35,677 nt of DNA from Streptomyces sp. NK15101 (GCF_020400725.1 NZ_JAINVG010000079.1:1-35677); one strand, 5' to 3'. Numbered from the stretch's first letter, positions 6,771-15,871 are shown. Notes: a model not told the origin generated them from the letters alone. Program-made: numbers and translations.

Positions 6771-9005
6771 ATGAGCGGTGACGGTCGGGACGATCCGCTG
6801 GGCAGCGGCGGCGGCGCGGAGACCGGGGGGCTTCCCTCCCGGCAGGTGCCGAGCCAGGGCGGGCCGGGAGGCCTCTCCGGGGCGCCCGCATCGCCCGGGG
6901 CACCCGGGGCTGCCGGATCACCTGGAGCGCCCCCTCCGGTCGGATCACCCGGAGCGCCCGGAACCGCTGCTTCCGCCGTGTCCGCCGGATCGTCGGGCCC
7001 CCCGGGAGCGTCGGCCAGGCATGCCGAGCCGCTCGACGCGAGCGTGCCGCCGCAGCGCGAGGGCAAGCCCACGGGGGCGGGCCCCGGGGCGAGTTCCGTG
7101 GCGGGGGCCGTCGGCGGAGCGGTCGGCGGGACGAGACCCGCCGTCGACGGCGTCCCCGGTGGTGACGACGGCGGTGACCTCCACGACGGTGGCGCCCACA
7201 GCGACGATGCCGACGGCGACATCGGCGAGACCGACACCGTCCTTCCGCCGCCGCGCGAGCTGCCGCCCTCCGACGCCGAGCTCGTCCAGCTCATGCGGGA
7301 CGGCGACGACTCCGCGTACGAGGAGCTGTTCCGCCGCCACTCCGAGGCCGTCCGCCGCTACGCCAGGACCTGCTGCCGGGACGCGCACACCGCCGACGAC
7401 CTCACCGCCGAGGTCTTCGCCCGCACCCTCCAGGCGGTCCGCGGCGGGGCCGGGCCCGAACAGGCCGTGCGCGCCTACCTCATGACCACCGTCCGGCGGG
7501 TCGCCGCGAACTGGGCCAGAACACAGAAGCGCGAACACCTCGTCGAGGACTTCGCGGTGTTCGCCGCGGACGCCGCCCGCTCCTCCGAGGTCTCCGACCA
7601 GACCGTCTCCTTCGGAGCGGGGATGGACCTCGGCGCGGACGTCCGCGCCATGCACGAGGCCGAGCAGTCCCTCGCCATGCAGGCCTTCCGCTCGCTGCCC
7701 GAGCGCTGGCAGGCCGTGCTGTGGCACACCACCGTCGAGGAGGAGTCCCCGAGCGAGGTCGCCCCGCTCTTCGGACTGACCGCCAACGCCACGGCCGTGC
7801 TCGCCAGCCGGGCCCGCGAGGGCCTCAAGCAGGCGTACCTCCAGGCGCACGTCAGCCAGTCCCTGACCGCGGGCGGCGACTGCGCACGCTACGCGGACCG
7901 GCTCGGCGCCTACGCGCGCGGCGGGCTGCGGATGCGGGCCGAGCGCGGCCTGCGCAAGCACCTGGACGAATGCGCGAAGTGCCGGCTCGCCGCCGGTGAA
8001 CTGGCCCATGTGAACGCCGGGATCCCCGCGCTCCTGCCGGTCGCCGTCATCGGCTGGTTCGCCGCCGGGTACTCGCTCAAGGCCGCCGGTGTCGTCGCCG
8101 GTGGCACCGCCGCCGCGGCCGGTGCGGGCGCGGCGGCCGCCGCCTCCGGGTCCTCCGGGGGCGCCGCCTCGGGCGGTGCCGCCGCCGAGGCGCTCGGCGC
8201 GCCCGCGAAGGCCGGCATCGCGGCGGCCATGGCGGTCGCCGCGGCCGCCGGGCTCGTCTGGGCGATGGCAGGGGACCCGCAGCCCGTGGCCGCGCCCCGG
8301 CCCGTCCAGCCGGTCGTCACCCCCGTCGTGCCGCCGAAGCCCGCGCCGCCGGCGAAGCCCTCCCCGAAGCCGACGCCGCCGGCCCCGCCGGCCCCGCCCG
8401 TCGCCTCCGAGCCGCCGGCGCCCACCCCGCCGCCTCCGAAGCCCAGCCCGAAGCCGACGCCCAGGCCCACGCCGAAGCCGACGCCCAAGCCGTCCCCGAA
8501 GCCCGTGCCCAAGCCGGCGCCGACCCGCGAGAAGCCCAGCCCGAAGCCCGCGCCGAAGCCCGCCCCGACCGTCTACCAGGTCAACGAGCTGCAGTACGGG
8601 ACCTTCGGCGACGGCACCGAGCCCGAGGTGTCCCTCTCGGACAGCAGCTGGATGTGGCAGCGCGACGGCCTGTCCATCAGCGGCACGCGGTACGCGCACG
8701 GGGTGAGCGTCCACGCGCCGTCCTCGCTGCTCATCGACCTGAACCGGCAGTGCACGGGTTACGACGCGGTCGTCGGCGTCGACGACCTGAGCGCCCGGCT
8801 CGGCGTCGGCGGCGTCCGCTTCTCCGTCTACGGGGACGGGGCGCGGCTCTGGCGCTCCCGGGTCGTCCGGGCGGGCGACCCGCCGGTCCCGGTGCACGTC
8901 GACCTCTCCGGCCTCTCCACGATCCGGCTCGTGGTGGAGGAGCACACGCCGTTCGGCCGGGCCGCGGTCGCCGACTGGGCGGAGTCCCGGATCAGCTGCT
9001 CCTGA
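6771..9005 (+). CDS. ECF sigma factor fused to anti-sigma finger, TM and NPCBM domain
   Basis: 744 residues with five parts. (1) Residues 1-160: low-complexity Gly/Pro/Ala region with repeated SPGAPG units. (2) About 165-365: sigma-70 region 2 (DGDDSAYEELFRRHSEAVRR, DLTAEVFART) and region 4 (LPERWQAVLWHTTVEEESPS). (3) About 375-412: a zinc-type anti-sigma segment with the H-x3-C-x2-C motif KHLDECAKC. (4) Hydrophobic segments near 415-435 and 480-500, then a PKP-rich wall-spanning linker to about 600. (5) About 601-744: NPCBM-like beta-sandwich (GTRYAHGVSVHAPSSLLIDL, GGVRFSVYGD). Sensor, anti-sigma factor and sigma factor are thus one chain; release of the sigma part would presumably need proteolysis or a conformational switch. 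GTG at 6750 is an alternative start. The last 14 bp overlap the convergent AfsR-like gene. Confidence 0.85.
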   Translation: MSGDGRDDPLGSGGGAETGGLPSRQVPSQGGPGGLSGAPASPGAPGAAGSPGAPPPVGSPGAPGTAASAVSAGSSGPPGASARHAEPLDASVPPQREGKPTGAGPGASSVAGAVGGAVGGTRPAVDGVPGGDDGGDLHDGGAHSDDADGDIGETDTVLPPPRELPPSDAELVQLMRDGDDSAYEELFRRHSEAVRRYARTCCRDAHTADDLTAEVFARTLQAVRGGAGPEQAVRAYLMTTVRRVAANWARTQKREHLVEDFAVFAADAARSSEVSDQTVSFGAGMDLGADVRAMHEAEQSLAMQAFRSLPERWQAVLWHTTVEEESPSEVAPLFGLTANATAVLASRAREGLKQAYLQAHVSQSLTAGGDCARYADRLGAYARGGLRMRAERGLRKHLDECAKCRLAAGELAHVNAGIPALLPVAVIGWFAAGYSLKAAGVVAGGTAAAAGAGAAAAASGSSGGAASGGAAAEALGAPAKAGIAAAMAVAAAAGLVWAMAGDPQPVAAPRPVQPVVTPVVPPKPAPPAKPSPKPTPPAPPAPPVASEPPAPTPPPPKPSPKPTPRPTPKPTPKPSPKPVPKPAPTREKPSPKPAPKPAPTVYQVNELQYGTFGDGTEPEVSLSDSSWMWQRDGLSISGTRYAHGVSVHAPSSLLIDLNRQCTGYDAVVGVDDLSARLGVGGVRFSVYGDGARLWRSRVVRAGDPPVPVHVDLSGLSTIRLVVEEHTPFGRAAVADWAESRISCS

Positions 9006-12000
9006 CGATCCCGTCCGTCCTCACGACGACGGGCTCGACGAGGTCGAGGACGTCGTCGGGGCCGAGTCCCGCGCCGGCCGCCCGGGCGGCGGCCAGTCCG
9101 GAGGCGCCGAGTTCGGCGAGGGCCCGGGCGGTCACGGACTCGGCGTCCCGCAGCTCGGGGACCGAGCGGGGCGTGTCCCCGCGCCAGTGGTCGGCGGCGG
9201 CCAGGACCCGTACGGCGAGTTCGGCCTCGCCCGCCTCGGCCAGGGTGACGGCGAGCCCCTCCCCCAGGCCGGTGACGATGAAGTCCGCGCACTGCGCGTC
9301 CCGCGCGGTGCGGAGCGCGGTGACGGCGGTGGCGACGGCGGCCGCGCCCCTGCCCTCGTACGCCTCGACGCGGGCGGCGATTCCGGTCATCGCCGCCTCG
9401 AAGTGCGGGGGCGGGGAGCCGAGGGCGATCGTCCGGCCCGCCTCCTCCAGCTGGGCGCGGGCCTCCGCGACGTCACGGCGGTGGAGGGCGAAGCCGGCGC
9501 GGAGGAAGCAGACGTACGTCTGGGTGTCCCGTACGTGATAGCGGTCGGCCTCCCTGGAGGCCTCGTCGAGGGTCCGTTCGGCGGTCTCCAGGTCGCCGGT
9601 GCGGTAGGACAGTTCGGCCAGGCGGGCGAGGAGGAAGGGGGCCTCGGCGTGGGCGCCGACCTCGCGGGCGAGGCCGAGGGCCTCCTCGTACGCCTCGCCC
9701 GCCTCCGCCTGCCGGCCCCGCATCGTGTACGCCTCGCCCGCCGCGCTCGCGATCTGGGCGCCCATCCAGCGGTCGCCGACGCGTCGGGCGATCACGCGGA
9801 GTTCGGCCAGCGCCTCGTCGACGCCGGGCATGCCGCCGGGCATGTCGACGACCATGTGCGTCCGGAACATGAGGCTGACGCCGAGCTCCCAGTCGCCGCC
9901 GTGACGGCGGCAGTTGTCGACGGCGGTGTCGAGGAGGGCGCGGACCACGGCCGGTTCCTCGGTGAGGTACGCGGTGAAGGGCCAGAGCAGGCCGGGGAAG
10001 CGGGCGGCCTCGGGGCCGGGGTCCGCGCCGAAGGCGTCGCGGACGCGGCGGACGAGCGCGAGGGTCTCCGGTTCCTGGAAGTCGCCCATCGTGTGGCTCT
10101 CGACCGCGAGGAAGAAGTGCAGCATGCGCAGGTGCATGCGGGGCCAGTGGCGGGGGTCGGCGGGGTCGGCCGGGTCCTCGCCGAGGGCGACCGCGCGCTC
10201 GACCCAGACCAGGCCCTCGGGGCGGTAGTTCCGCAGCCACCAGAACCAGCCCATGGCGAAGACGAGCCGGAGGGCGGCGGCCTCGTCGGGGGAGGTGACG
10301 AGGGTGCGGTGGAGGGCGGCGCGGATGTTGTCGAGGTCGCGCTCCAGCCGGTCGATCCAGGGGAGCTGCTCCGCCGAGCGGAGGCGGGGCTCGGCGGCCT
10401 CGGCGAGGGCGGTGAAGTGGGCGGTGTGGGTGGCTTCGGCGGCGGCGAGCAGCTCGGGGTCCTCGACGGCGCGCTCGGTCGCGTACTCGTGGATGGTCTC
10501 CAGGAGCCGGTAGCGCATCTCGCCGTCCTCGGTGGGGGTGGCGACGACGAGGGACTTGTCGACCAGGGCGCCCAGGGAGTCGGCGGCGTGCGGGGAGAGG
10601 GCCTCGGCGGCGGCCAGGTCCCAGCCTCCGGCGAAGACCGACACCTGGCGGAGCAGGGTGCGCTCGGCCGGGTCGAGGAGGTCCCAGGACCAGTCGACGA
10701 CGGCGCGGAGGGTCTGCTGGCGGGGCAGGACGGTCCGGGATCCGGAGGTGAGGAGGAGGAACCGGTCGTCGAGGCGGTCGGCTATCTGGCGCGGGGTGAG
10801 GAGGCGGAGCCGGGCGGCGGCCAGTTCGATGGCGAGCGGCAGGCCGTCGAGGCGGCGGCAGATCTCGTCGACGGCCTCGCCGCCGTCCCGGGCGAGGTCG
10901 AAGGAGGGGCGCACGGTGCGGGCCCGCTCGGCGAAGAGGCGGTGGGCGGGGTCGGGCGGGAGGGGTTCGACGGGGCGGACGGACTCGCCGGGGACGCCGA
11001 GGGGTTCACGGCTGGTGGCGAGGACGCGGAGTTGCGGGCAGTGGGTGAGCAGGGTCTCTGCGAGGGCGGCGGCCGCGTCGATGACGTGCTCGCAGTTGTC
11101 GAGGACCAGGAGCAGCGGGCGGCGGGCCAGGTGCTCGACGAGGTGGGCGGTGGGGTCGTCCTGGAGCGGCACCCCCTCGCGGGTGAGCAGGTTGACCTCG
11201 CGGAGCCGGAGCGCGGAGAGGACGGCGCCGGGGACGGCGTCGGGGTCGTCGAGCGGGGCGAGTTCGGCGATCCAGGCGGCGGGGCCGACGGCGCGGACCG
11301 CGGCCTCCTCGGCGAGCCGCGTCTTGCCGGAGCCGCCGGGGCCGGTGAGCGTGACGAGCCGGGAGCGGGCCAGGTCCGCGCGGAGGGCGGCGAGTTCGGG
11401 TTCGCGCCCGACGAAGGAGGTGAGACGGGGGCGGATGTTGCCGGCTTCGGGAGCGGCGACCGGGGCCTCGGGGGCGCTCGCGGGCCGGGCCGGGGGCGGG
11501 GGCGGGGTTGGGGTCGGGGCCGGGTCCGGAGTGGCTCCGGTGAGGAGTTCGTGGTGGAGGGCGGCGAGTTCGGGGCCCGGGTCGGCGCCGAGGGCGTCCG
11601 CGAGGGTGCGGCGGGCCGACTCGTACGCGGTGAGGGCGTCGGCGTGGCGGCCCTCGGCCCGCAGGGCGCGGATGAGGTGGGCGCGGAAGGCCTCGTCGTA
11701 CGGGTACGTGGTGGTGAGCTCGGTCAGCTCCGGTACGAGGCCGTCGGTGGCGCCCCGGCGCAGATCGGCCTCGACGCGCTGTCGGAGCGCCGCGAGCCGC
11801 TGCGCCTCGGGCCGGACGCCCGCCGGGTCGGGCAGGTCGGCGAGGGCGGGGCCGCGGAAGAGGCCGAGGGCCTCGCGGAGGAGCGTGGCGGCGGTGTCGG
11901 GGTCGCCGGCGTCGAGGCGGGCGGCGCCGTCCCCGACGCGGCGCTGGAAGACGTACAGGTCGATGTCGTCGGGACCGGCGACGAGGCGGTAGCCGGGGCC

Positions 12001-12249
12001 GGGGGTGGAGGCGACGGCCTCCCGGCCGAGGATCCGGCGGAGGCGGCCGACGAGGGCCTGGAGGGCGGCGGGGGCGTCCTGCGGCGGGTCGTCCCCGTAC
12101 ACGTCGTCGGCGAGCTCGCCGACGGAGACGGCCCGTCCGCCGCGCAGCGCGAGCGCGGCGAGCAGCGCGCGCAGGCGGGCACCGCCGAGGGGCAGTGGGG
12201 TGCCGTCGGGCCGGAGGGCCTCGGTGGTGCCGAGGATGAGATACCGCAC
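8992..12249 (-). CDS. AfsR/SARP-family transcriptional regulator (STAND ATPase)
   Basis: 1085 residues, near AfsR size. The N-terminal OmpR-like winged-helix domain (1-90; MRYLILGTTEALRP-like start, VGRLRRILG) is followed by a bacterial transcriptional activator domain (90-240; ESARRTLADALGADPGPEL) and a Pro-rich linker. The NB-ARC ATPase has Walker A GPGGSGKTRL near 301, Walker B LLLVLDNCEHV near 378 and GLPLAIELAAARLRLL. The C-terminal third is TPR-like. Such proteins activate secondary-metabolite or developmental genes at direct repeats near the -35. GTG at 12249 gives the family-typical N-terminus; GTG at 12273 has a better-placed GAGG and would add 8 residues. No biosynthetic cluster is visible alongside. 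The stop overlaps the end of the sigma fusion gene by 14 bp. Confidence 0.9.
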   Translation of the reverse strand: MRYLILGTTEALRPDGTPLPLGGARLRALLAALALRGGRAVSVGELADDVYGDDPPQDAPAALQALVGRLRRILGREAVASTPGPGYRLVAGPDDIDLYVFQRRVGDGAARLDAGDPDTAATLLREALGLFRGPALADLPDPAGVRPEAQRLAALRQRVEADLRRGATDGLVPELTELTTTYPYDEAFRAHLIRALRAEGRHADALTAYESARRTLADALGADPGPELAALHHELLTGATPDPAPTPTPPPPPARPASAPEAPVAAPEAGNIRPRLTSFVGREPELAALRADLARSRLVTLTGPGGSGKTRLAEEAAVRAVGPAAWIAELAPLDDPDAVPGAVLSALRLREVNLLTREGVPLQDDPTAHLVEHLARRPLLLVLDNCEHVIDAAAALAETLLTHCPQLRVLATSREPLGVPGESVRPVEPLPPDPAHRLFAERARTVRPSFDLARDGGEAVDEICRRLDGLPLAIELAAARLRLLTPRQIADRLDDRFLLLTSGSRTVLPRQQTLRAVVDWSWDLLDPAERTLLRQVSVFAGGWDLAAAEALSPHAADSLGALVDKSLVVATPTEDGEMRYRLLETIHEYATERAVEDPELLAAAEATHTAHFTALAEAAEPRLRSAEQLPWIDRLERDLDNIRAALHRTLVTSPDEAAALRLVFAMGWFWWLRNYRPEGLVWVERAVALGEDPADPADPRHWPRMHLRMLHFFLAVESHTMGDFQEPETLALVRRVRDAFGADPGPEAARFPGLLWPFTAYLTEEPAVVRALLDTAVDNCRRHGGDWELGVSLMFRTHMVVDMPGGMPGVDEALAELRVIARRVGDRWMGAQIASAAGEAYTMRGRQAEAGEAYEEALGLAREVGAHAEAPFLLARLAELSYRTGDLETAERTLDEASREADRYHVRDTQTYVCFLRAGFALHRRDVAEARAQLEEAGRTIALGSPPPHFEAAMTGIAARVEAYEGRGAAAVATAVTALRTARDAQCADFIVTGLGEGLAVTLAEAGEAELAVRVLAAADHWRGDTPRSVPELRDAESVTARALAELGASGLAAARAAGAGLGPDDVLDLVEPVVVRTDGIVRSS

Positions 12250-12312
12250 CGGCCCATTGTGTCGGGCGGGCACGGGGGGCGCCTCGGGGTTTGCCCCGGT
12301 GGGTCCCCGGAG

Positions 12313-12376
12313 CCTGTCGTCGAACTTCCCGTCCTCCCGTGGTCGCCCGCGAGGCAGGCGGGGGTTCCACGACAGG
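12313..12376 (-). terminator. Large stem-loop between Uma2 gene and AfsR-like gene
   Basis: Thirteen-base arms CCTGTCGTCGAAC (12313-12325) and GTTCCACGACAGG (12364-12376) pair over 8+4 bp with one central mismatch. The 38-nt loop holds a smaller CCCGC/GCGGG stem. Read leftward it starts 3 nt after the Uma2 stop and ends 63 nt before the AfsR-like start. It may be a U-less terminator, or a structured leader for the regulator if transcription reads through. Confidence 0.45.
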
Positions 12377-12378
12377 AC

Positions 12379-12981
12379 CTAGAAGGCGCCGGTGTCCAGG
12401 TCGAAGCCGAGGGGGTGGGGAAGCGGGACGGCCGTCCCCAGCTTGTGGATGTGCTTGTGGGCGAAGTCGTCCCCGACGGGCTCGGAGCAGACGACGGCCT
12501 CGCCGGCTTCGCGGTCGATCATCAGATAGACGGGGATTCCGGCGCGGGCGTAGGCGCGGATCTTCTGGACGCGGTCGCGGCTCGCGGTGGAGGAGGAGGT
12601 CACCTCGGCGACGAGGTGCACGGGGTCGGGGGCGTGCCATTCCAGCTGGTCGTCGAAGCTGCCCTTGGGAGCGATGACGAGATCGGGGATGACCCTGAGC
12701 GCGTCGGTGGTCCCCGGCAGGCTGAGGCCGATGCCCGTGAAGTTGCGCAGCTCCTTGTCGACGCGGCGGGCAATGACCTGTTCCACCATTTCGGTCACGA
12801 TCTCCTCGTGCTCGCCATTGGCCGGAGGAACCACGTAGATCTCCCCTTCGATCAGCTCCACGCGCCAGCCCTTGGGGGCCAGCGCACTGAACAGCTCGAA
12901 GGTCTCCTGGGTACTCGCGCCCTCACGGTCGGGCAAGTCCTCGGAGGACGCGTCCTCCGGGACCGGCAACGGCATAGCCAC
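12379..12981 (-). CDS. Uma2-family (DUF820) restriction-endonuclease-fold protein
   Basis: 200 residues. It has the Uma2 layout: a substrate-like strand pair RVELIEGEIYVVPPANGEHE, then the PD-(D/E)xK-type core with IPDLVIAPKG, HLVAEVTSSSTASRDRVQK and the closing YARAGIPVYLMID. The Asp of PDLVI, the Glu of AEVTS and the Lys of RVQK are the expected metal/catalytic positions. The cellular role of these abundant actinobacterial proteins is unknown. The GTG start is set by a perfect AAGGAGGT 6 nt upstream; the ATG two codons later is too far. It stands alone, 117 bp downstream of the asparagine-synthetase-like gene. Confidence 0.88.
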   Translation of the reverse strand: MAMPLPVPEDASSEDLPDREGASTQETFELFSALAPKGWRVELIEGEIYVVPPANGEHEEIVTEMVEQVIARRVDKELRNFTGIGLSLPGTTDALRVIPDLVIAPKGSFDDQLEWHAPDPVHLVAEVTSSSTASRDRVQKIRAYARAGIPVYLMIDREAGEAVVCSEPVGDDFAHKHIHKLGTAVPLPHPLGFDLDTGAF

Positions 12982-13098
12982 AGCGGACCTCCTTCGCTCG
13001 GGTGCGACGGTTTCAGCTTAGAACCGGCCTCGGGACGAAGTCCGCGAAGCGTTCACTCGAACGAGCGTGCTGTGACGTTCCGTCCGCTCGACGGAGCC

Positions 13099-15309
13099 TC
13101 ACGCCGACAGCGACCGCCTCGACGCCGGGATCAGCGGCCCCTGGGCCGCGCGTGGGGGGCGGGGGGCGGTGGTGTCGGTCCAGCAGGAGCCCCGGCGGGC
13201 CAGGAGGCGGCGGAGCCAGAGCTCGGTGGAGACGAGGTCGGCGAGGCCGTCGAGGGGGACGGGGGCGCCGTCGGCCGCCGCGTGCAGCGCCTTGCGGACG
13301 ACGCGGGCCTCGATCAGGCCTGCGTCCGCGAGGAGCGGCGCGTCGAAGAGGGCGAGGAGCTGCGGGAGCGCGGCGCGCAGTCCCGCGCGCGCGGCGGCGG
13401 CCGGGACGGCCGGGTGGGGGGCGCCCCAGCCGGCGGGGAGCTCGTGGACGCCGGCGCCGGAGAGGACCGTGCGCAGCACGCCGGCCCGGGCGTCCGGCTG
13501 GACCCGGAGCGATTCGGGGAGGTCGCGGCAGGCCCGTACGACCTGGTTGTCGAGGAAGGGGGCGTGCAGCCGCTGGCCCCGGATCTCGGCGGCCTGTTCC
13601 AGGACCCGGTGGTCGGCCGCCGCGCGGACGAGGGCGGCACGCGCGCGTGCCTCGCCGGGGCGCTGGACGGCGGCCGGGAGCGTCGCCGCCCGGTTCAGGC
13701 GAACCGATACTTCGGCGAGGGCCTCGCCCGTCAGCCAGCGCGCCGCCGGTCCCGGCCGCGACCAGGCGAGGGCGGAGAGCGAGGCCTCCAGCGGGCCGAA
13801 GCCGTCCGGGGCCGTGCGGTTCGCCTCCAGGACCCGCCGGGCCGCCGCCTCCAGACCCGTCCGGTACGGGGTGCGGGCCAGCTTCCGCGCCGCCCGGTAG
13901 ACGGTCAGCGGCACCAGGAACGCTCCCGCCGACGGCCCCGAGGCCTTGGCGAGCGCCGTCACCGGGCGCACCAGGGAGCGCCGCCTGCGGTCCATCAGGA
14001 GGTCGGCGAGGCGTGCCGGGTGCGCGTCCAGGACCTGCTTGGCTCCCATGCCGGTGAAGTGGTCGGCGCTGCCGCCCGCGAGCCGCCTGCGGTGCCGTTC
14101 GGCCGTGACCAGCGCGGGGCCGGGCTCGTCGGTGAGCGGCCCGTCGAGCGCCGCGTACGGAAGGGCCTCCTCGCCGCCCGCGACGACGACGTGGTGCAGG
14201 CGGGGGTCGGCGGCGATCGCGCGGGCCCGCTCCAGCTCCGCCGTGCGGCGCGCGCCGGCCCGGGTCGCCAGGTCGTTGAAGGTGACGGCGAGCAGCCGCT
14301 CCCCCGCGCCCGTGCCCTGGCCGGTGATCGTGCCCGGCACCCCCGGGAGGCCCGCCGCGAGCAGGGCGAGCGTGCCGGAGGCGCTGCCGCCGGACAGGTC
14401 GGCGCCGATGCCGGGCGCCGGACCCGCGCCCCGGGCGGCGCGCCGGTCGGCGGGGCCCATGCCGGGGACCGGGCCCGGGTCGGGGAGCGGCGTCTCGGGT
14501 GCGTGCCGGGGGGCGGTGAGCCGGGCGCGCACGGCCTCGACGAGGGCGTCCCGCACCCCTTCGACGGCCTGCCGGGGGTCGGCCTCGGGCGCCGCGACGG
14601 CGAGCGAGGCCACCTGCTCGTAGCCGGTGATCTCGCGCGAACCCTCCCGCAGGATCAGCGCGTGGCCCGGCGGCACCCGCCGCACCCCCTCGTACGGGGT
14701 GGAGTCGCGCAGCGCCTCCGGGGTCTCGGGGCAGGCGAGCAGGGCGGCGAGATGACCGATGTCGAGCTGGGCCTCGACGAGGTCGGCGAGCGGCAGGGCG
14801 GCGGTGGCGTACGCGGTGCCGCCCGCCCACGGGGTGTGGAACACCGGCCGGGCGCCCGCGAGGTCGCCGGTGACGGTGACGCGGCGGCCGGTCTTCACGA
14901 CGGCGGTGTAGCTGCCGGGCCAGGCGGTCAGGTGCCGCAGCGCGCCCCCGCGCGCGGTGAGCAGCCCGATCCGCAGCTCCTCGTCGCTCGCGGCGCAACA
15001 GCCGAGCACGGCGAGGCGGGTGTGGTCGTCGACGGCCACCACGCGCACCTCGTCGGGGCGCCAGTCGCCGACCGCCCAGAGCGGATCGGGGTCGCCCCAC
15101 AGGAGCTGTGCGCCCACCGGTTGCACCGTGCGCCCCTCGGCCGCGGGGCCGGGGTCGGAGCCGTACGGGGAGGCCGGGTCGTATCCGGGGTCGTACGGGG
15201 AGCCGGAGGCGTGTCGGGAGCCGTACGCGCCGTGCGCCGTCCCCGTCCGGCCCGCCGCGGTCGTGGCGAAGCTCGCGGCGACACTGCTCCAGCCCACCAG
15301 CCATCGCAT
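13099..15309 (-). CDS. Degenerate asparagine-synthetase-like protein
   Basis: 736 residues. The N-terminal half resembles the class II glutaminase domain (LWAVGDWRPDEV, GSYTAVVKTGRRVTVTGDLA, PVFHTPWAGGTAYATAALPL), but the protein starts MRWLVG, so the nucleophilic Cys2 is absent. The C-terminal half is an AsnB/lasso-cyclase-like adenylation domain. Its PP-loop reads DLSGGSASGTLALLAAG near residue 305, where the usual SGGxDS aspartate is Ala. RLHAPFLDNQVVRACRDLP is the conserved C-terminal motif. It therefore probably does not make asparagine from glutamine; ammonia use, amide ligation or a non-catalytic role remain open. GGAGG 6 nt before ATG 15309 fixes the start. No lasso-type precursor or protease gene was seen next to it. 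Confidence 0.8.
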   Translation of the reverse strand: MRWLVGWSSVAASFATTAAGRTGTAHGAYGSRHASGSPYDPGYDPASPYGSDPGPAAEGRTVQPVGAQLLWGDPDPLWAVGDWRPDEVRVVAVDDHTRLAVLGCCAASDEELRIGLLTARGGALRHLTAWPGSYTAVVKTGRRVTVTGDLAGARPVFHTPWAGGTAYATAALPLADLVEAQLDIGHLAALLACPETPEALRDSTPYEGVRRVPPGHALILREGSREITGYEQVASLAVAAPEADPRQAVEGVRDALVEAVRARLTAPRHAPETPLPDPGPVPGMGPADRRAARGAGPAPGIGADLSGGSASGTLALLAAGLPGVPGTITGQGTGAGERLLAVTFNDLATRAGARRTAELERARAIAADPRLHHVVVAGGEEALPYAALDGPLTDEPGPALVTAERHRRRLAGGSADHFTGMGAKQVLDAHPARLADLLMDRRRRSLVRPVTALAKASGPSAGAFLVPLTVYRAARKLARTPYRTGLEAAARRVLEANRTAPDGFGPLEASLSALAWSRPGPAARWLTGEALAEVSVRLNRAATLPAAVQRPGEARARAALVRAAADHRVLEQAAEIRGQRLHAPFLDNQVVRACRDLPESLRVQPDARAGVLRTVLSGAGVHELPAGWGAPHPAVPAAAARAGLRAALPQLLALFDAPLLADAGLIEARVVRKALHAAADGAPVPLDGLADLVSTELWLRRLLARRGSCWTDTTAPRPPRAAQGPLIPASRRSLSA

Positions 15310-15871
15310 CGGCGCCTCCACATCCGTTTCGGTGGAGGACATGCTGCCACGACAACGGCGCACGGGGCGGGGTCCGGGCGCACGCGCGCGAAAGCCGAAT
15401 GCGCCCCTGGCATGGGCCGGTTGACCTTCGGCGGGGCACCGTCGTCATTCGGCCAAATATCGATCCCCGATGGATGTTTCGAAGGGCGTCCGGGCAGAAG
15501 GAGGACCACCGGCTGTCCGGGAGGCGCTCCCGCCCCCCGGCGCCGTCCGCCGCCCGCGGGGAATGGGGCGGCGGTGTCCCCCAGCCCACTGGTCCGGGAC
15601 ACCGTCCCCGGCCGAGCGGGCCGACCCACGCGGTACTCATGGAAGCGCTCCCCCACCGGCCGGACGAGAGCGCACGGCCGGGCGCACGGCCACACGGCGG
15701 GAGCACGAGCCGCCGCGCCGAACCGGTTCGTCGCACGTTCACACAACAATCTCGCCATACGGAACACCGCCCCTTAACGGTGGGGATGCGGCGAACTACG
15801 CTGTGTTTACGAATGCCGCACGCCTATGCCCGGCGTCGTGGCGGCCGTCTGGGTGGTCGAGGGGTGGCGTC
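15310..15871. other. Divergent intergenic region upstream of two regulators/enzymes
   Basis: 562 bp without a believable gene; long open frames here show no family signal and lack ribosome sites. The right part carries the promoter listed at 15774-15802. A short AT-rich patch lies at about 15449-15475 (CCAAATATCGATCC), unusual for this GC-rich DNA and possibly a regulator site or the promoter of the leftward gene. No long repeat was found. Confidence 0.5.
15774..15802 (+). promoter_or_regulatory. Promoter of the sporulation-associated regulator
   Basis: TTAACG (15774-15779), a 17-bp spacer and TACGCT (15797-15802) form a plausible housekeeping-type promoter. The start point would be near 15809, giving a leader of about 63 nt before the ATG at 15872. 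Confidence 0.45.

Noticed and set aside
13050..13063. LexA (SOS) box at CGTTCACTCGAACG
   Set aside because: The half-sites are GTTC-N4-GAAC, the reverse of the actinobacterial GAAC-N4-GTTC consensus, and the position is after a gene rather than at a promoter.
13099..15309. Lasso-peptide biosynthetic cluster
   Set aside because: The AsnB-like protein is distantly similar to lasso cyclases, but no precursor peptide, RRE or transglutaminase-like protease gene is adjacent and the PP-loop Asp is missing.
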